5,596 bases of DNA from Candidatus Bathyarchaeota archaeon B63. Its GTDB lineage: Archaea > Thermoproteota > Bathyarchaeia > Bathyarchaeales > DTEX01. The DNA is taken from the NCBI GenBank assembly GCA_001593845.1, contig LUCF01000082.1, positions 1 through 5,596 of the forward strand, given 5' to 3'. This document shows positions 5,356 to 5,596 of the stretch, piece by piece. Under the pieces are notes generated by a model. It was not told where the DNA came from. It searched no databases and was given only the letters and a program-made list of their open reading frames with translations. Each line of letters starts with the position of its first letter. The first letter of the stretch is position 1. The position numbers and the translations under genes were made by a program.

Positions 5356-5433
5356 GGGGTCGTCGGCTAGCTTGGTCTAGGCTCTGAGCCTCGGACGCTC
5401 GGGACCCCGGTTCAAATCCGGGCGACCCCACCA
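5356..5433 (+). tRNA. tRNA-Pro (anticodon CGG)
   Basis: It folds into a full cloverleaf. The acceptor stem is GGGGTCG (5356-5362) with CGACCCC (5423-5429). The D stem has two G-U pairs, with A14, G18G19 and A21 in place. The anticodon stem TGAGC/GCTCG has a G-U at its top pair. The 7-base loop CTCGGAC carries anticodon CGG at 5392-5394, reading the proline codon CCG. A 4-base variable region, T stem CCCGG/CCGGG and T loop TTCAAAT follow. The discriminator is A73 (5430), and CCA is encoded at 5431-5433. There is no intron. G35 and G36, the main proline identity bases, are present. Position 37 is A, whereas tRNA-Pro normally has G37 (methylated to m1G). Confidence 0.93.
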
Positions 5434-5573
5434 AACCGGAATCTGTATAAAGACATCTCTTGAAGTGAAAGTTAGATGTTCTCCGAGAGAGAAGGACGCT
5501 CGCCTAGTAGGCCCCTGACATGCCATTTAAAATTCCCTTTATAAAGAAAATTTTTTCGGGGGGCAAAAGAAAG
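5434..5573 (+). other. Region downstream of tRNA-Pro with several AT-rich promoter-like elements
   Basis: No gene is supportable. TATAAAG (5446-5452) is followed by a 6-bp inverted repeat ACATCT (5453-5458) and AGATGT (5474-5479). TTTAAAA (5526-5532) and TTTATAAAG (5538-5546) are further TATA-like tracts, and TTTTTT (5551-5556) is the only clear U-run that could end plus-strand transcription after the tRNA. A 22-codon frame from ATG 5476 to TAA 5544 has no family resemblance. Confidence 0.4.
5538..5546 (+). promoter_or_regulatory. TATA box for a gene at the right edge
   Basis: TTTATAAAG lies about 33 bases upstream of ATG 5574. Initiation would fall close to the ATG, as is common for archaeal leaderless or short-leader mRNAs. 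Confidence 0.35.
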
Positions 5574-5596
5574 ATGCGGAGGCCTCCCAATAAGAG
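5574..5596 (+). CDS. Possible start of a gene cut by the window edge
   Basis: The ATG opens a frame reading MRRPPNK before the sequence ends. The support is the well-placed TATA-like element upstream and the lack of a stop. There is no good Shine-Dalgarno sequence, only GGGGGG 8-13 bases upstream. Seven codons are too few to suggest a product. Confidence 0.3.

Noticed and set aside
5476..5544. 22-codon plus-strand frame after tRNA-Pro, with a TATA-like sequence about 25-30 bases upstream
   Set aside because: It shows no family resemblance and runs through other TATA-like tracts; the inverted repeat there explains the sequence as well.
1..5596. CRISPR arrays, insertion sequences, attachment sites
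   Set aside because: No regularly spaced direct repeats, transposase-like reading frames or target duplications were seen, and the tRNA gene has no repeated 3' end within the window.

Overview
The window looks like part of an archaeal chromosome. Four things point that way: an archaeal-type (type A-like) RNase P RNA, TATA-box promoters 25-30 bases upstream of the stable RNA genes, a HemK2/Mtq2-type release-factor methyltransferase in its short archaeal form, and a tRNA gene with an encoded CCA and a BRE+TATA promoter. The GC-rich, Arg(AGG/AGA)-rich coding and an NrdD-like protein fused to a winged helix would fit a TACK-lineage archaeon such as Bathyarchaeia or a relative. That placement is a guess and cannot be settled here.

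Layout. Four genes run on the minus strand. From the right: htrA-like membrane-anchored serine protease (3839-5134), HemK2/Mtq2 methyltransferase (2886-3518), a large winged-helix/ATP-cone/NrdD-like protein (487-2718), and the RNase P RNA gene rnpB (129-434). On the plus strand are tRNA-Pro(CGG) (5356-5433), a possible gene start running off the right edge (5574), and a possible box C/D-like small RNA (3661-3725) in the 320-base gap between the protease and the methyltransferase. Each gene seems to have its own promoter; no tight operon is seen.

Most of the window is housekeeping: tRNA 5' processing (rnpB), translation termination (release-factor Gln methylation), decoding (tRNA-Pro) and envelope protein quality control (HtrA). 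The stand-out gene is the 743-residue NrdD-like protein. It keeps the scaffold of an anaerobic ribonucleotide reductase and its four-cysteine zinc site. By motif alignment from memory it has lost both active-site cysteines and the C-terminal glycyl-radical motif, and it carries an N-terminal winged helix. The best reading is a retired enzyme turned into a DNA-binding, possibly nucleotide-sensing regulator, analogous in concept to bacterial NrdR (zinc ribbon + ATP cone). This is inference. The second item to check is a perfect 8-bp inverted repeat enclosing D', C' and degenerate C/D boxes. The third is a tRNA-Pro with A rather than G at position 37.
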